From the NCBI GenBank assembly GCA_000998805.1, contig LCFC01000003.1:1-39136 (forward strand): DNA of 39,136 bases, read 5' to 3'. The notes beneath the pieces are model-generated. The model did no database searches. It saw nothing but the letters and a program-made list of their open reading frames with translations, and was not told the origin of the DNA. The position numbers and the translations under genes were made by a program. This document shows positions 1-8,636 of the stretch, piece by piece (within the stretch, counting starts at the first letter, position 1; each line of letters opens with the position of its first letter). Source of the DNA: Parcubacteria group bacterium GW2011_GWA2_43_11 (GTDB taxonomy: Bacteria > Patescibacteriota > Minisyncoccia > Phycocordibacterales > UBA12088).

Positions 1-3000
1 CATTTCCGTAGTATGCGCCGATAACAAAATCCGCTGCACCGGAGTTGGTGTCCGGATTCCACGCATTTCCAAATGCTGTCCAGTAGTAGGTAACCCCAGA
101 AGTGTTTACGGTCGCATCGGTACCAATCGAAAAACTTTCCGATTGTAAAGAGGTGATACCTCCAGCAAAATTTATGTTTGGTGAATCAAGGTACGCCGTC
201 GAATTCCCTCCCATAATCCGTGTTGAAAATACTCCTGCTTGCGTAGTGTCCCCTTTAACTATTATCAGATCCGGTTCAAAACCAAGATCAGAAAATACCA
301 ATGCGTTCCCCGTACCAACATATGAACCTGAATTCATCTGGTACGTGCCGTTTGCGACGGGTGCGGTAGCCCCACCGAACGCGGCGTAGTAGTGCGTATT
401 GGTGTTACCGTTTGCGGTATTACTGGTACCTACCTGAAACCCGTCAGCCTCAAGTGCCTGCACTGCATTTACGAGGTTTGCTGTATCTGCAAAATAGCTT
501 GCACTATCACCGTAGGATTCATTGAGTGAATAGACAGCACCGACTGCAACGTTGGCGTTTTTGGTAAACAGCCAGTCAGGGCGGAAGCCAACACCGGGAA
601 TGCTTCTGTTGTCGCTCGGATTCCCCGTATAGGTACCGACATCCACTGCTCCTACTGATTCTTTAAACGTCGCGTAGTAATATACACCCGCGTTCACGTT
701 GTGCGTCGCACCTACCGTAAACCCAGTAGCACCAAGTGTGGTGAAAAAAGTGCCTGTTGTATTTTGTGCAGTTGCCGAAAAATATTGCGCATAGTTTAAT
801 GGCATTGAACTTGATCTCCATGTTGGTACGACGGCGGTTGACTGCTTTACCCACACTAAATCCGGTTGGAAACCTGTGGTAACTGCCTTAGTTGCAACAC
901 CATCTCCTGTATATCGTCCAACACAAAAAATCCCCGACGACGAACACTCAGAACCACTAAAAGCTACCCATGTAAAACGGTTGTTTATATCATTGACACC
1001 AGTTCCCACGACACGAAATCCATCACTGGTTAATACTATGAGTCCTGCCGCACTGTCAGCAGTCGCGCTCCCAAGGTAAGCAGTGTTGTTCTGGGGCATA
1101 GCTACAGTTTTCCAGACTGCCCCCGTACCTGCGGTGGTATTCGCTTTAATAATCACCATGTCAGGAGTAAATCCAAGCCCGCTTATGTTCTTTACCCCGC
1201 CATCACCAACATAATATCCTGTTTGTGTTTCGTACGTTGCGGTGCCAAGGCTTGTGGTATCAGCCCATATTGCATATCGGTAGTTATTAGCTCCAAGTGT
1301 GTTTGCCTCCGCGCCCGTACCTACGGAAAAACCGTTTGCATAAAAACCAGTAAGCGCGTTTTGCACAAGTGCTGTATTTAAAAACGGAAACGACGTCGAA
1401 CCTGTCGTGCTTGCTGTGCGCAGTACTCCCTGTATAGCTCCTGTTTGTTTCACCCATGCATGATCGGGTTCAAAACTTGTTCCTATGTTGTGCGCTACAC
1501 CAGTACCACTGTACGTACCCACCGCAAAGCTTGTTCCCGTGGCAAAACCAAAATACCAGTACAAGTTAGCGGCAGCGTTTACGTTCGCGAGGGTGCCTAG
1601 TTGAAACCCATCGTCAGTCAGAATTTGTACTTGATTTGCTCCGTCGGCAAGTGCATGAAAATAACTAGACACATCACCAACATGCTCACTTGAGCGCCAT
1701 ACACCTTGCGTAGCACCACTTCGCTTCACCGTAAGTAAATCAGGTCTAAACGGCAAACGAGTAATGTTTCTATTGTCTAATCCATTTCCGTAATAGGCAC
1801 CAATAACAAAATCTTGTGATCCTGTGTTAGTCTCAGGGTTCCATGCATTACCATACGCAGTCCAGACATACTCGACACCATTAGTGTTGACCGTTGCATG
1901 ATTACCAATGGTAAAGCCGTTGGGGGAAAGTGTAGTTATACCTCCCGCAAAGTTCGCAGTTGCACTTCCTAAGTATGCTGTTGAGTCCCCTCCCATAATA
2001 CTTGTCGAAAATACCGCTTGTTGTGTAGAACTTGCTTTTACAATGACGAGATCTGGCTCAAAACCAAGGTTTGAAATAACCCGCGCGTTACCGTCCCCAA
2101 CATACGTACCCGAAACTGCAGTAAACGTTCCTTGCGCAGTGGGATCTATAGCTCCGCCGAACGCGGCATAGTAGTGCGTATTGGTGTTACCGTTTGCGGT
2201 ATTGCTGGTACCTACCTGAAACCCGTCAGCCTCAAGTGCCTGCACTGCATTTACGAGGTTTGCTGTGTCTGTAAAGTAGCTTGAGTTGTCACCGTAGGAT
2301 TCATTAAGTGAGTACACAGCTCCTACCGCAACACTGGCATTTTTAGTAAACAGCCAGTCAGGACGGAAGCCGACATCAGGAATGCTTCTGTTATCGCTCG
2401 TATTCCCGGTATAAGTACCGACATCGATAACACCCGCCACTTCTTTAAATGCAACGAAGTAGTAGGTACCCCCGGAAGCATTATTAGTCGCTCCTACAGT
2501 AAAACCTGTTGCATCGAGTGTCGTAAAATATACCCCGGACGTGTCTTCTAGAGTCGCAGAAAAAAATTGAGCGTAATTGTTCGGCATTGCGCTTGAACGC
2601 CAGTTTGCTAAAACTGCAGTTGATTGCTTGACTACGACCAAGTCGGGGTCAAAACCTGTTGCTATCGCCTTGGTCGCGATACCGTCCCCTGTATAACTCC
2701 CCACACACAGTCGTCCATCAGTACTGCAATCAGAACCGGAAAACGCCACCCATGTGTAGCTGTTGTTAATCGTGTCGGAAAGCGTACCTGTAACTATGAA
2801 GCCATTTGGAGTAAGTTGTATTTGAGCTGTGGTGTTGTCTGCCGTTGCAACACCCAAGTATGCCACATTGTTTTTTGGCATACCGGTAGTTTTCATAATA
2901 GCTCCAGTACCTCCTACAGTATCGGCTTTCAGTATTACTACCTCGGGAGTAAATCCAAGACCAGAAATCTCATTTGAAGCTCCACTTCCCACATAATACC

Positions 3001-3175
3001 CCGTCTGCATCTGGTAGGCAGCAGCCTCTACGCGAGTGATACCAAGAAACTGCGCTATTGGGTTATGAAAAACAACTATAAGCACGAGCAGAAGTGCCAC
3101 CAAGAGAAACACAAAACGCCTCCTGATGAGGTGTTGGAATATATGGGATAGTTTGTGAACACTGGACATCTTCAT
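1..3175 (-). CDS. Giant secreted/surface protein of tandem ~99-residue beta modules (3' end beyond window)
   Basis: The ORF track misses this gene because it has no stop inside the window: I translated the minus strand from ATG 3175 (alternative ATG 3169) and found it open to base 1, about 1058 residues. It begins with a basic stretch and one hydrophobic segment (about residues 14-40), then modules of about 99 residues. Each module starts like YxGxG, has G(F)xPDLVxVK near residue 20, a central strand-rich part and GF.VG near its end. Six module types follow in fixed order, then the order restarts, giving a 594-codon super-repeat. It starts 8 bp after the stop of the beta-propeller gene, so the two are probably co-transcribed. 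Inferred role: an anchored or exported surface or adhesion protein. I cannot name the repeat family with certainty; similar modules occur in phage-tail-like and CPR surface proteins. Confidence 0.85.
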   Translation of the reverse strand, partial: MKMSSVHKLSHIFQHLIRRRFVFLLVALLLVLIVVFHNPIAQFLGITRVEAAAYQMQTGYYVGSGASNEISGLGFTPEVVILKADTVGGTGAIMKTTGMPKNNVAYLGVATADNTTAQIQLTPNGFIVTGTLSDTINNSYTWVAFSGSDCSTDGRLCVGSYTGDGIATKAIATGFDPDLVVVKQSTAVLANWRSSAMPNNYAQFFSATLEDTSGVYFTTLDATGFTVGATNNASGGTYYFVAFKEVAGVIDVGTYTGNTSDNRSIPDVGFRPDWLFTKNASVAVGAVYSLNESYGDNSSYFTDTANLVNAVQALEADGFQVGTSNTANGNTNTHYYAAFGGAIDPTAQGTFTAVSGTYVGDGNARVISNLGFEPDLVIVKASSTQQAVFSTSIMGGDSTAYLGSATANFAGGITTLSPNGFTIGNHATVNTNGVEYVWTAYGNAWNPETNTGSQDFVIGAYYGNGLDNRNITRLPFRPDLLTVKRSGATQGVWRSSEHVGDVSSYFHALADGANQVQILTDDGFQLGTLANVNAAANLYWYFGFATGTSFAVGTYSGTGVAHNIGTSFEPDHAWVKQTGAIQGVLRTASTTGSTSFPFLNTALVQNALTGFYANGFSVGTGAEANTLGANNYRYAIWADTTSLGTATYETQTGYYVGDGGVKNISGLGFTPDMVIIKANTTAGTGAVWKTVAMPQNNTAYLGSATADSAAGLIVLTSDGFRVVGTGVNDINNRFTWVAFSGSECSSSGIFCVGRYTGDGVATKAVTTGFQPDLVWVKQSTAVVPTWRSSSMPLNYAQYFSATAQNTTGTFFTTLGATGFTVGATHNVNAGVYYYATFKESVGAVDVGTYTGNPSDNRSIPGVGFRPDWLFTKNANVAVGAVYSLNESYGDSASYFADTANLVNAVQALEADGFQVGTSNTANGNTNTHYYAAFGGATAPVANGTYQMNSGSYVGTGNALVFSDLGFEPDLIIVKGDTTQAGVFSTRIMGGNSTAYLDSPNINFAGGITSLQSESFSIGTDATVNTSGVTYYWTAFGNAWNPDTNSGAADFVIGAYYGN
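375..490 (-). repeat. Copy 1 of near-identical block inside the giant repeat gene
   Basis: This block matches 2157-2272 at an offset of exactly 1782 bp (594 codons) with about three mismatches over 116 bp, whereas the surrounding modules are clearly more diverged. It encodes the end of module type C (residues ..LEADGFQVGTSNTANG..). Such local homogenisation suggests recent gene conversion or unequal recombination between super-repeats. Confidence 0.85.
2157..2272 (-). repeat. Copy 2 of near-identical block inside the giant repeat gene
   Basis: Partner of 375-490, same frame and same module type, offset 1782 bp. Identity drops on both sides of the block. Confidence 0.85.
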
Positions 3176-3183
3176 ACAACACA

Positions 3184-4863
3184 CTACTCAATTACAGGAT
3201 CCGGAGCAGGATCAGTATCTTCCTTGGTACTGGTACTTATCGAATTCGTTCCTTGGGGTATAGCTTCCGGTACTTCATCTTTCGGAGTTTTCGGTACAAA
3301 CGGCTGAGGGTTTGCTTTTGTTCCAAGTTCCGTCATTTTTCCCGTATCAAGGTCATACCCGATTGTCTCCACGTCACCGTTTTCATGTTTTGAATCAAAC
3401 AAAAGCACGAAGCGGGGGTTCTCATATTTGGTTCCTTCACTTTTCTCAAGGGTCTGTTTTTTCTCTGTATTCATGTCGTACACCACAACCTCCCACGAAG
3501 ACCCTCGTTCACTTTGCCATGTAATAAGTCCGTCATATGCTGCAGGAAACATGTCATGCACCATATTGTCCGTAAGCTGTTCAATTTCAAATTCTTGCCC
3601 AATATCATCAATGTCAGTCATCATGATTTCCCAATTCGTACCAATCCATTCCTGCCACACTACCGTGTCACCCGCTATGCTCGGGTTGCTGCTGTTTTGG
3701 CGAGCTGTGGTAAGTTGTCGTGTGGTGTTGGTAGGTACCTCATGCACCATTATCTGCAAACGATCATTCAGCATTGCCTGCCAAACAATACGTAACGTTT
3801 CATCGTCAAACACAGGGGCAAAGTCATCGTAGCTGTTGTTAGTAATACGATGCACTTCAACACCATCAAAGTAAAAAATCTCCTTGTCACCTTCTCTGTC
3901 CTTTTCCGCATATACTCGAGGATCACCTGAGGATACATGTCGTTCTGGACCTGAAGCAACACAGTAGAATTCTCCATCAGACACCAAAGTGCAATCACCC
4001 TCCCCAAATACATACTTACTCTCCATGTTTTGTGCAACAGGAACCTCTTCTATGTCAATTACTTCTTCACTCGATGATGCACTGTCTTCAAGAGACTCTG
4101 TGTCGACGTCGGAAACGACGTCGCTTTCTTCATCCGCTCCAACATCACCTGTGTCCTCGTTCTCGGTAGCACCTTCTTCAAAACCGTCCTCAAGCTCATC
4201 AGACAAAGATGTGTCCTCATCTGCAGTGGTCTCATTTTTGTCGGTGTCATCAACATCCTCTACTGCATCACCAGCAGTAGAACCTTCACCGGTTTCAGAA
4301 ACAGTGTCTACACCACCATCATCACTAGTCCCTTGAGTCACATTCAGTGTCTCAACACCGAGAGGTTCTCCGTCAGAGACATCCCCTTCTGGTGCCTCGA
4401 GTTCATCCACCTCCGTAGCATCTTCCACTCCATCACTGTTCACATCATCACTGACTTCAGTTTCTATATCGTTCGTTGTTTCAGAAGGAGAAATACTTGC
4501 TGTATCTTCAAGCTCCATTCCCATCGCTACATACACAGGCTGAGAAAGTATGAGGAAAATCAAAATTCGTGTCACCATACGACCAAGATAGCTGTCAATA
4601 CCAAAACGAACCAACAGACTACTTGCAGGTGACCTGTGCTCAGGAATAAATTCTGATGACACACGTGTACGAGGAGCATCCCTTGAGGGCGTCAAGAAAA
4701 GTTTTTGGGGTGTGTTCGGTGGTGGCTTAGGTTTAGAATATATAGCAATAGTATTATTACCAGTCAGTAAGCCATTTTTTCGGCATGCTGGCGCAGAGAT
4801 AACCCTTGGTTTGAGTACAACCGTATGATGATTCCTGTGATTAGACCGTGATGACATCGACAT
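3184..4863 (-). CDS. Membrane-anchored protein with acidic linker and TolB-like beta-propeller
   Basis: About 559 residues. The ORF track starts at a TTG (4896); I prefer ATG 4863 (or 4857), since no ribosome site favours the TTG. Order: a basic, Pro-rich N-terminus (~95 residues), one TM segment (RILIFLILSQPVYVAMGM), a long Asp/Glu/Ser/Thr-rich linker (~150 residues), then about 220 residues of propeller-like blades with repeated R(Q/I)LT, (D/N)xxP and VWQ motifs (VVWQEW, ITWQSERG), and an acidic Pro/Thr tail. TolB/WD40-like PD repeats usually bind proteins or polysaccharide outside the membrane. It is directly upstream of the giant repeat gene (8 bp gap), so it may help display or anchor that protein; this is inference. 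The low-complexity linker resembles a cell-wall-spanning stalk. Confidence 0.8.
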   Translation of the reverse strand: MSMSSRSNHRNHHTVVLKPRVISAPACRKNGLLTGNNTIAIYSKPKPPPNTPQKLFLTPSRDAPRTRVSSEFIPEHRSPASSLLVRFGIDSYLGRMVTRILIFLILSQPVYVAMGMELEDTASISPSETTNDIETEVSDDVNSDGVEDATEVDELEAPEGDVSDGEPLGVETLNVTQGTSDDGGVDTVSETGEGSTAGDAVEDVDDTDKNETTADEDTSLSDELEDGFEEGATENEDTGDVGADEESDVVSDVDTESLEDSASSSEEVIDIEEVPVAQNMESKYVFGEGDCTLVSDGEFYCVASGPERHVSSGDPRVYAEKDREGDKEIFYFDGVEVHRITNNSYDDFAPVFDDETLRIVWQAMLNDRLQIMVHEVPTNTTRQLTTARQNSSNPSIAGDTVVWQEWIGTNWEIMMTDIDDIGQEFEIEQLTDNMVHDMFPAAYDGLITWQSERGSSWEVVVYDMNTEKKQTLEKSEGTKYENPRFVLLFDSKHENGDVETIGYDLDTGKMTELGTKANPQPFVPKTPKDEVPEAIPQGTNSISTSTKEDTDPAPDPVIE

Positions 4864-5023
4864 ATACCAGCTAAAAAACGCAGCCAAATTGCGCAATTTG
4901 TCACATATATTGTATCACTAGGCCACAGAGGTACTTCTACATATTTTCCACATTGCAATTCCTAGGTTTTATGTCAAAACATGATGTAAAAAACGGACTA
5001 TAAAATTCAGAAAAAGGTAGATA

Positions 5024-5059
5024 AAAAAATGGTACAAGATTTCTCTTGTACCATTTTTT
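5024..5059 (-). terminator. Intrinsic terminator after the sigma operon
   Basis: Stem TGGTACAAGA/TCTTGTACCA with 4-base loop, flanked by A and T runs on both sides, so it can work in both directions. It lies just downstream of the minus-strand gene ending at 5077. Confidence 0.85.
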
Positions 5060-5076
5060 CAGAAAAATTTAAAACT

Positions 5077-5637
5077 TTATTTCAGGCCCCTCATTCCTCG
5101 ATGGTGCCCTCTATTTTGTAATCCTTGACCAGTACGAACACGGATTTCAAGTCCCAGTTTTTCGCGAAGTTCTTTTGCGAGTGCTACATCACCCGCTTCC
5201 ATTGCCTCATGCATTGCAACAAACGTGGGGAAATTTTCTTCTGTTACCACTTCACGTATTTTCCCTCTTCCCCAATCTTCTGATTCAGATATAAAGTCAG
5301 ACCAAGCTTCAAAATCGTTTTCGTCCAAAATGTTCTCAAGTGCCTCATGTCGTTCAACCTGCTCGTTATATCGTTGCGACATTGCTGTAAAACGTTCTTC
5401 GGTGAGTTCTTGTTTACACTGGGTAGTCGCTATTTCTACCCATGACTCATAATCACCGTCTTCAAGTGCTCTATTGAACGCTTCACGCGTTTCTGCACTT
5501 ACCTGACCACGAAATCCTATAGTGCTTGTGTCATAAAATGCAGAAACTCCAACCGCACCTGCAAGTCCAGCTCCAATAATTGCTGCAACTGCGGTAAAGC
5601 TAAGCAGTCGAGCATCAAGTGTTGTAATTTTTTTCAT
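5077..5637 (-). CDS. Exported helical-repeat protein, third gene of ECF sigma operon
   Basis: 186 residues. N-terminal TM or signal segment (LLSFTAVAAIIGAGLAGAVGVSAF, residues 11-34), then a soluble helical part. Three related motifs are visible: ALEDGDYESWVEI, ILDENDFEAWSDF and AMEAGDVALAKEL, each a helix pair around a D/G-D/N-(Y/F/V) turn. The C-terminus is short and basic, with His and Arg (NRGHHRGMRGLK). It lies 46 bp downstream of the membrane protein gene and is followed by a strong terminator, so it closes the operon. I do not recognise a named family; similar EAF-E..D.EAW repeats are common in small exported CPR proteins. Inferred role: envelope-side target or sensor of the sigma regulon. 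One Cys (TTQCKQE) is present in the first repeat. Confidence 0.75.
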   Translation of the reverse strand: MKKITTLDARLLSFTAVAAIIGAGLAGAVGVSAFYDTSTIGFRGQVSAETREAFNRALEDGDYESWVEIATTQCKQELTEERFTAMSQRYNEQVERHEALENILDENDFEAWSDFISESEDWGRGKIREVVTEENFPTFVAMHEAMEAGDVALAKELREKLGLEIRVRTGQGLQNRGHHRGMRGLK

Positions 5638-5683
5638 ATTTTAAGTAGTTTTTATAATTGCTCCAACTACTACGTCCGGCACC

Positions 5684-6472
5684 TTATCTTTCTTTCATTT
5701 CAGGAAGTGGGGGTATTCGAACACGCTTGAACAAAGAGCCACCACGTCCACGGAACGGCTCAACTGCAGTCGATTTAAATACGTTTTCACCTCCCTCGAT
5801 AGTTGTGGTGCCAACTACTCGAACCCGCATGCCCTCATGGAGTTCTGGAAGTGCGTGCATATCCTTTTCACTTACAACCATAATCTTGAGAATCTCACCA
5901 TCCAGTTTTTTTATCATAAATGTTTCTTTCTCAACCTCCGTAACCGTCCCTGCAACAACACCCTTTTCCATATCCATCCACATTTTCGGATGAAAATTTG
6001 TAAGTGGTTTATACAGTGGCATTTCGGTGAGCAGATACCGGTCAATCGCTTCACCTATTCCTAATGCATGTGCGCTTGAACCAATCAAAATACTTACACC
6101 CACCGCACCGGCAACAAGCCATGAGGAGCTCCACCTATACCCACGGCGAGTCTCACGAAGTGCGTAGACCGTATAAAAAATTGCTATACACAAGAGAAAC
6201 AACCACAGAAACGGCACCAAACGAAAGAGGAACAACAGGTCTGAAAAGAGTATATGCCGTTCCATAAAACGTGATGCATTACCAATGTATATTGTGAGTG
6301 TTGTTGCCAAGCTTCCGACGAGCAACGCCACGCACACCATTCCCCACACCACCCACTCACGTACAAAAAAGTGCCACCGTGGTTTTGGACTCAAACCCTT
6401 TTGTTCAATCAAATCCAAAATCTTTTTACTCAAGTGTGGTGCTCCCATATCTTTGTGTGACTCATTCATCAT
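5684..6472 (-). CDS. Three-TM membrane protein with C-terminal OB-like domain, putative anti-sigma partner
   Basis: About 262 residues from ATG 6472 (ATG 6484 or 6469 also possible; the ORF-track start at 6538 is non-ATG and would overlap the sigma gene by 77 bp). A short cytoplasmic helix (SKKILDLIEQKGLSPKPRW) precedes three TM segments: WVVWGMVCVALLVGSLATTL, LFRLVPFLWLFLLCIAIFYTVY and SSWLVAGAVGVSILIG. The C-terminal ~90 residues form a beta domain (VAGTVTEVEKETFMIKKLDG, VRVVGTTTIEGGENVF) like the DUF5666/OB type. Its start overlaps the sigma gene end, so they are translationally coupled. The arrangement N-terminal cytoplasmic helix, membrane, external domain fits a membrane anti-sigma factor, but the classic zinc anti-sigma His/Cys motif is absent. 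Function is inferred from position. Confidence 0.7.
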   Translation of the reverse strand: MMNESHKDMGAPHLSKKILDLIEQKGLSPKPRWHFFVREWVVWGMVCVALLVGSLATTLTIYIGNASRFMERHILFSDLLFLFRLVPFLWLFLLCIAIFYTVYALRETRRGYRWSSSWLVAGAVGVSILIGSSAHALGIGEAIDRYLLTEMPLYKPLTNFHPKMWMDMEKGVVAGTVTEVEKETFMIKKLDGEILKIMVVSEKDMHALPELHEGMRVRVVGTTTIEGGENVFKSTAVEPFRGRGGSLFKRVRIPPLPEMKER

Positions 6473-7031
6473 GGTGTTGTTCATGAATACTACTAAATTG
6501 TTTTTTTGCACGATGTAAAAGTGTTGCAACTGTTCCACTTGGCATGGTCAGAATGTCACTTATTTCCTCGTAACTTTTCCCTTCTAGAAAATGTAAAACA
6601 AGAACAGTGTAGTATTTTTCAGGCATATGAGAGAGAGTTCTTGTAACGGCATCTTTGGTAAGTGCACGCTCGTGTGTACCATGTGCTATTTCCATACTCT
6701 GTGTAAATGTTTGAAAATCATCATCACCTAGTTCTATAGTTTCCGGTCGAGCTTTTTTCTTCCGTAGCCAATTGACAGCTTCATTATGAGCAATGCGATA
6801 TATCCATGAAGAAAATGAAAGAGTTGTGTCGAACCCTTGTGCATTGACATACGCTTTTATAAAAATTTCTTGCAAGACATCAAATGCTTCTTCACCAAGT
6901 CCAGGCATAATCCGCCTGAGATACCGAAGTAATTTTTCTTCATACCTGTCAACAATGCACCCAAAAGCTTCGCGCTCAGTGCTCACACGAATCATTATTT
7001 TCTCATCGGTCTGTCCAGTACAATCTGCCAC
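6462..7031 (-). CDS. ECF-type RNA polymerase sigma-70 factor
   Basis: 189 residues from a GTG at 7031; a later ATG (6995) exists, but the longer start keeps the usual TDEx leader. Sigma region 2 is clear at residues ~20-90 (EAFGCIVDRYEEKLLRYLRR, DVLQEIFIKAYVN, FSSWIYRIAHNEAVNWLRKK), a variable linker follows, and region 4 with helix-turn-helix is at ~125-185 (YYTVLVLHFLEGKSYEEISD, SGTVATLLHRAKKQ). There is no region 1 or 3, so it is an ECF sigma factor. It heads a three-gene unit with a membrane protein and an exported protein, the standard layout for envelope-stress signalling. The -35/-10 it recognises cannot be told from this window. Confidence 0.93.
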   Translation of the reverse strand: MADCTGQTDEKIMIRVSTEREAFGCIVDRYEEKLLRYLRRIMPGLGEEAFDVLQEIFIKAYVNAQGFDTTLSFSSWIYRIAHNEAVNWLRKKKARPETIELGDDDFQTFTQSMEIAHGTHERALTKDAVTRTLSHMPEKYYTVLVLHFLEGKSYEEISDILTMPSGTVATLLHRAKKQFSSIHEQHHDE

Positions 7032-7074
7032 GATATCATCAGTGTACTACGTTTAGAGGTTGCTGTTTCTTTCA

Positions 7075-7162
7075 CCCCAGTACCAGAGCAAAGCCCCGCT
7101 AGGGCAAAGCCCACATATGCGGGCTTATGAACCCCGTACCAGAGCGGAGCTCGGTACAGGGC
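7075..7162. repeat. Nested intergenic palindrome (GTACC..GAGC type)
   Basis: Contains CCCCGTACCAGAGC followed by the inverted arm GCTCGGTACAGGG, plus an inner AAGCCC/GGGCTT hairpin around CACATATGCG. Related GTAC(C/T)AGAG and GGGGC pieces recur at 27760-27840 and 29645-29690. No coding role; it separates the sigma gene from the AlkD-like gene. Confidence 0.7.
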
Positions 7163-7165
7163 ATG

Positions 7166-7193
7166 CTTTCAACTTTATAACTTTCAACTTTTA
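7166..7193 (-). repeat. Stop-codon-proximal AT-rich repeat, copy 1
   Basis: On the minus strand the AlkD-like gene ends in TAA and continues AAGTTGAAAGTTATAAAG. Nearly the same sequence follows the stop codon of rlmN (34842-34871). Two unrelated genes therefore share a 3' end sequence that includes the stop codon. Confidence 0.6.
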
Positions 7194-7901
7194 ACGTAAG
7201 GCTCTTTTAAGCCACTTTTTTCGCTCTATTTCTGGAAATCGTTCAATAGCATACCTCAACGTCGTTCGGGGCATTTCTTCATAGTATTCAGCAAGAAACA
7301 ACTTCAGCACCCTGTTATCTTTTTTACCTACTTCACGTAACATCCAGCCCACTGCTTTATGCAACAAATCTTCTTGATCGCTAAGCAGGAGTTTAGAAAT
7401 TTGTAACGTGAGTTCAAACCGCCCTTCTCGGATAAAAGCGTATGTAGCGACAATACCAATTCTCTTTTTCCAAATATTTTTTTGCTTTGCAAGGTGTATC
7501 AGTTTTTCTTCTCCACCGTACAAACAATAGTGGACTCCAAGTATTTTGGGTGCTGATAGATCTACCAGATCCCAATTGTTAATATGGTCGAGATGGTCGA
7601 GATAAAACTGCAGTATTTCTTTTTGTTTCTTTACTTCTGCTTTTGCATAACAATGCACAAGAATAAGAAGTGCAGTAAGGCGATGTTCGTGTTTTTTACT
7701 TGAAAGTAGTTTTTCCAGTTCTGAGAACGAAAGGTTGCTAAACAATGTAGCAACCTTTCGCGCTTGGGGTACCGTAACTCCGATAAACTCATCACCTTCT
7801 CCGTACTCACCTTTCCCTGTTTTAAAAAACCACGCATTGATTCTTGCCCGTTCTTTTGAAGCATACCCTCGTAGGGCTCTTTGCACTTCAGTCGCTTTCA
7901 T
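7191..7901 (-). CDS. AlkD-family DNA alkylation repair protein
   Basis: 236 residues, the usual length for the DNA_alkylation (AlkD/AlkC HEAT-like) family. These glycosylases remove N3- and N7-alkylated purines without base flipping. The N-terminus matches the family (EGDEFIGVTVPQARKVA), and the motif NNWDLVDLSAPKILG holds the conserved Trp and catalytic Asp. HEAT-like helical pairs continue to the end, including the HKAVGWMLREVGKKD block with the conserved Arg. It stands alone between intergenic repeats, with mscL 34 bp upstream on the same strand. A paralogue acting on other damage cannot be excluded, but the family assignment is firm. Confidence 0.93.
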   Translation of the reverse strand: MKATEVQRALRGYASKERARINAWFFKTGKGEYGEGDEFIGVTVPQARKVATLFSNLSFSELEKLLSSKKHEHRLTALLILVHCYAKAEVKKQKEILQFYLDHLDHINNWDLVDLSAPKILGVHYCLYGGEEKLIHLAKQKNIWKKRIGIVATYAFIREGRFELTLQISKLLLSDQEDLLHKAVGWMLREVGKKDNRVLKLFLAEYYEEMPRTTLRYAIERFPEIERKKWLKRALR

Positions 7902-7935
7902 GATTAATAGAATACAAGTTTAAAAGGAAAAATAT

Positions 7936-8379
7936 TTATTTTTTTGAAAGCAAATCTCGAATTTCAGTAAGCAACTCCTCCTGTTTCGAAAGCTTGGCTT
8001 CTTCAATTTTTTCTTCTTCTTTTTGAGCCTTTTTAAGAGTTTTAGCAAGTACTAAATCTTTTTGTCTCTGAATTTCATTCATCGCTTTCATCACAATAAA
8101 AATAACAAAAGCGACTATCAGAAAGGTTATGATGGAGTTTATGAAAAATCCATACTGTACTGTAACTGCAGGAGCATCATTCACTGACTCTTTCAATGTC
8201 CACCGTAAATCACCAAAATCAATTCCTCCTGTTATATACCCAATCACGGGCATGATAATGTCGTTCGTGAGCGAAGTGACAATTTTACCAAAGGCACCAC
8301 CCACCACGACTGCAATTGCCAGGTCGACCACATTACCTCGCATGGCAAACTGCTTAAATTCTTCAAGAAATTTTTTCAT
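7936..8379 (-). CDS. mscL: Large-conductance mechanosensitive channel MscL
   Basis: 147 residues. N-terminal amphipathic helix (MKKFLEEFKQFAMRGNVVDL), TM1 (AIAVVVGGAFGKIVTSLTND), a periplasmic loop (~40 residues), TM2 (INSIITFLIVAFVIFIVMKAM) and a cytoplasmic coiled tail. The RGNVVDLAxAVxxGxAFG motif is diagnostic. The channel is a homopentamer that opens under membrane tension to release solutes in hypo-osmotic shock. Its ATG overlaps the stop of the GIY-YIG gene (ATGA). The bases just upstream of the start codon are the terminal repeat of a mobile element, so the native 5' leader has been displaced by an insertion. Confidence 0.96.
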   Translation of the reverse strand: MKKFLEEFKQFAMRGNVVDLAIAVVVGGAFGKIVTSLTNDIIMPVIGYITGGIDFGDLRWTLKESVNDAPAVTVQYGFFINSIITFLIVAFVIFIVMKAMNEIQRQKDLVLAKTLKKAQKEEEKIEEAKLSKQEELLTEIRDLLSKK

Positions 8380-8636
8380 CCCGTTAGAGACAGGAAACGC
8401 TTGAGGCGATTTGTAATATATCTCTTACCCATCCCAGACTTGAGATACTTTTCGCGTGCCCTGGCGTCTTCCTCATTACTACTTGCTTCATAATAAACTA
8501 ATGTAAATGGTCCTCTGTTTTTTGTTGAACTATTCTCTCCTTTCTCATGTTGCCTCAAGCGTTTCCGTAGATTACCTGTGAAGCCTGTGTACATTTTTCC
8601 ATCTTTTCCACACTTCAATACGTAAATATACCACAT
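8376..8636 (-). CDS. Small GIY-YIG endonuclease domain protein, element-encoded
   Basis: 86 residues, a stand-alone GIY-YIG domain of the UPF0213/YhbQ type. Visible motifs: WYIYVLKC (the GIY half), KMYTGFTGNLRKRLRQHEKG (YTG with the catalytic Arg in NLRKRL), then YYEASSNEEDARAREKYLKSG with the metal-binding Glu and GKRYITNRLKRFLS. The last residues (SLTG, stop) are encoded by the mobile element's terminal repeat, and the stop overlaps the mscL start. The gene fills the space between two inverted terminal repeats (8378-8393 and 8646-8660). Known members nick or cut DNA; whether this one moves the element is inference. Confidence 0.92.
   Translation of the reverse strand: MWYIYVLKCGKDGKMYTGFTGNLRKRLRQHEKGENSSTKNRGPFTLVYYEASSNEEDARAREKYLKSGMGKRYITNRLKRFLSLTG

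Noticed and set aside
102-2977. Plus-strand ORFs of 60-120 residues across the first 3 kb
   Set aside because: They are shadows of the repeat gene read on the minus strand, which is open to the left edge and has a coherent module pattern.
5077-7031. Spy/CpxP-type metal sensor assignment for the third gene of the sigma unit
   Set aside because: LTxxQ motifs of CpxP/Spy are absent; only a general helical-repeat character can be supported.
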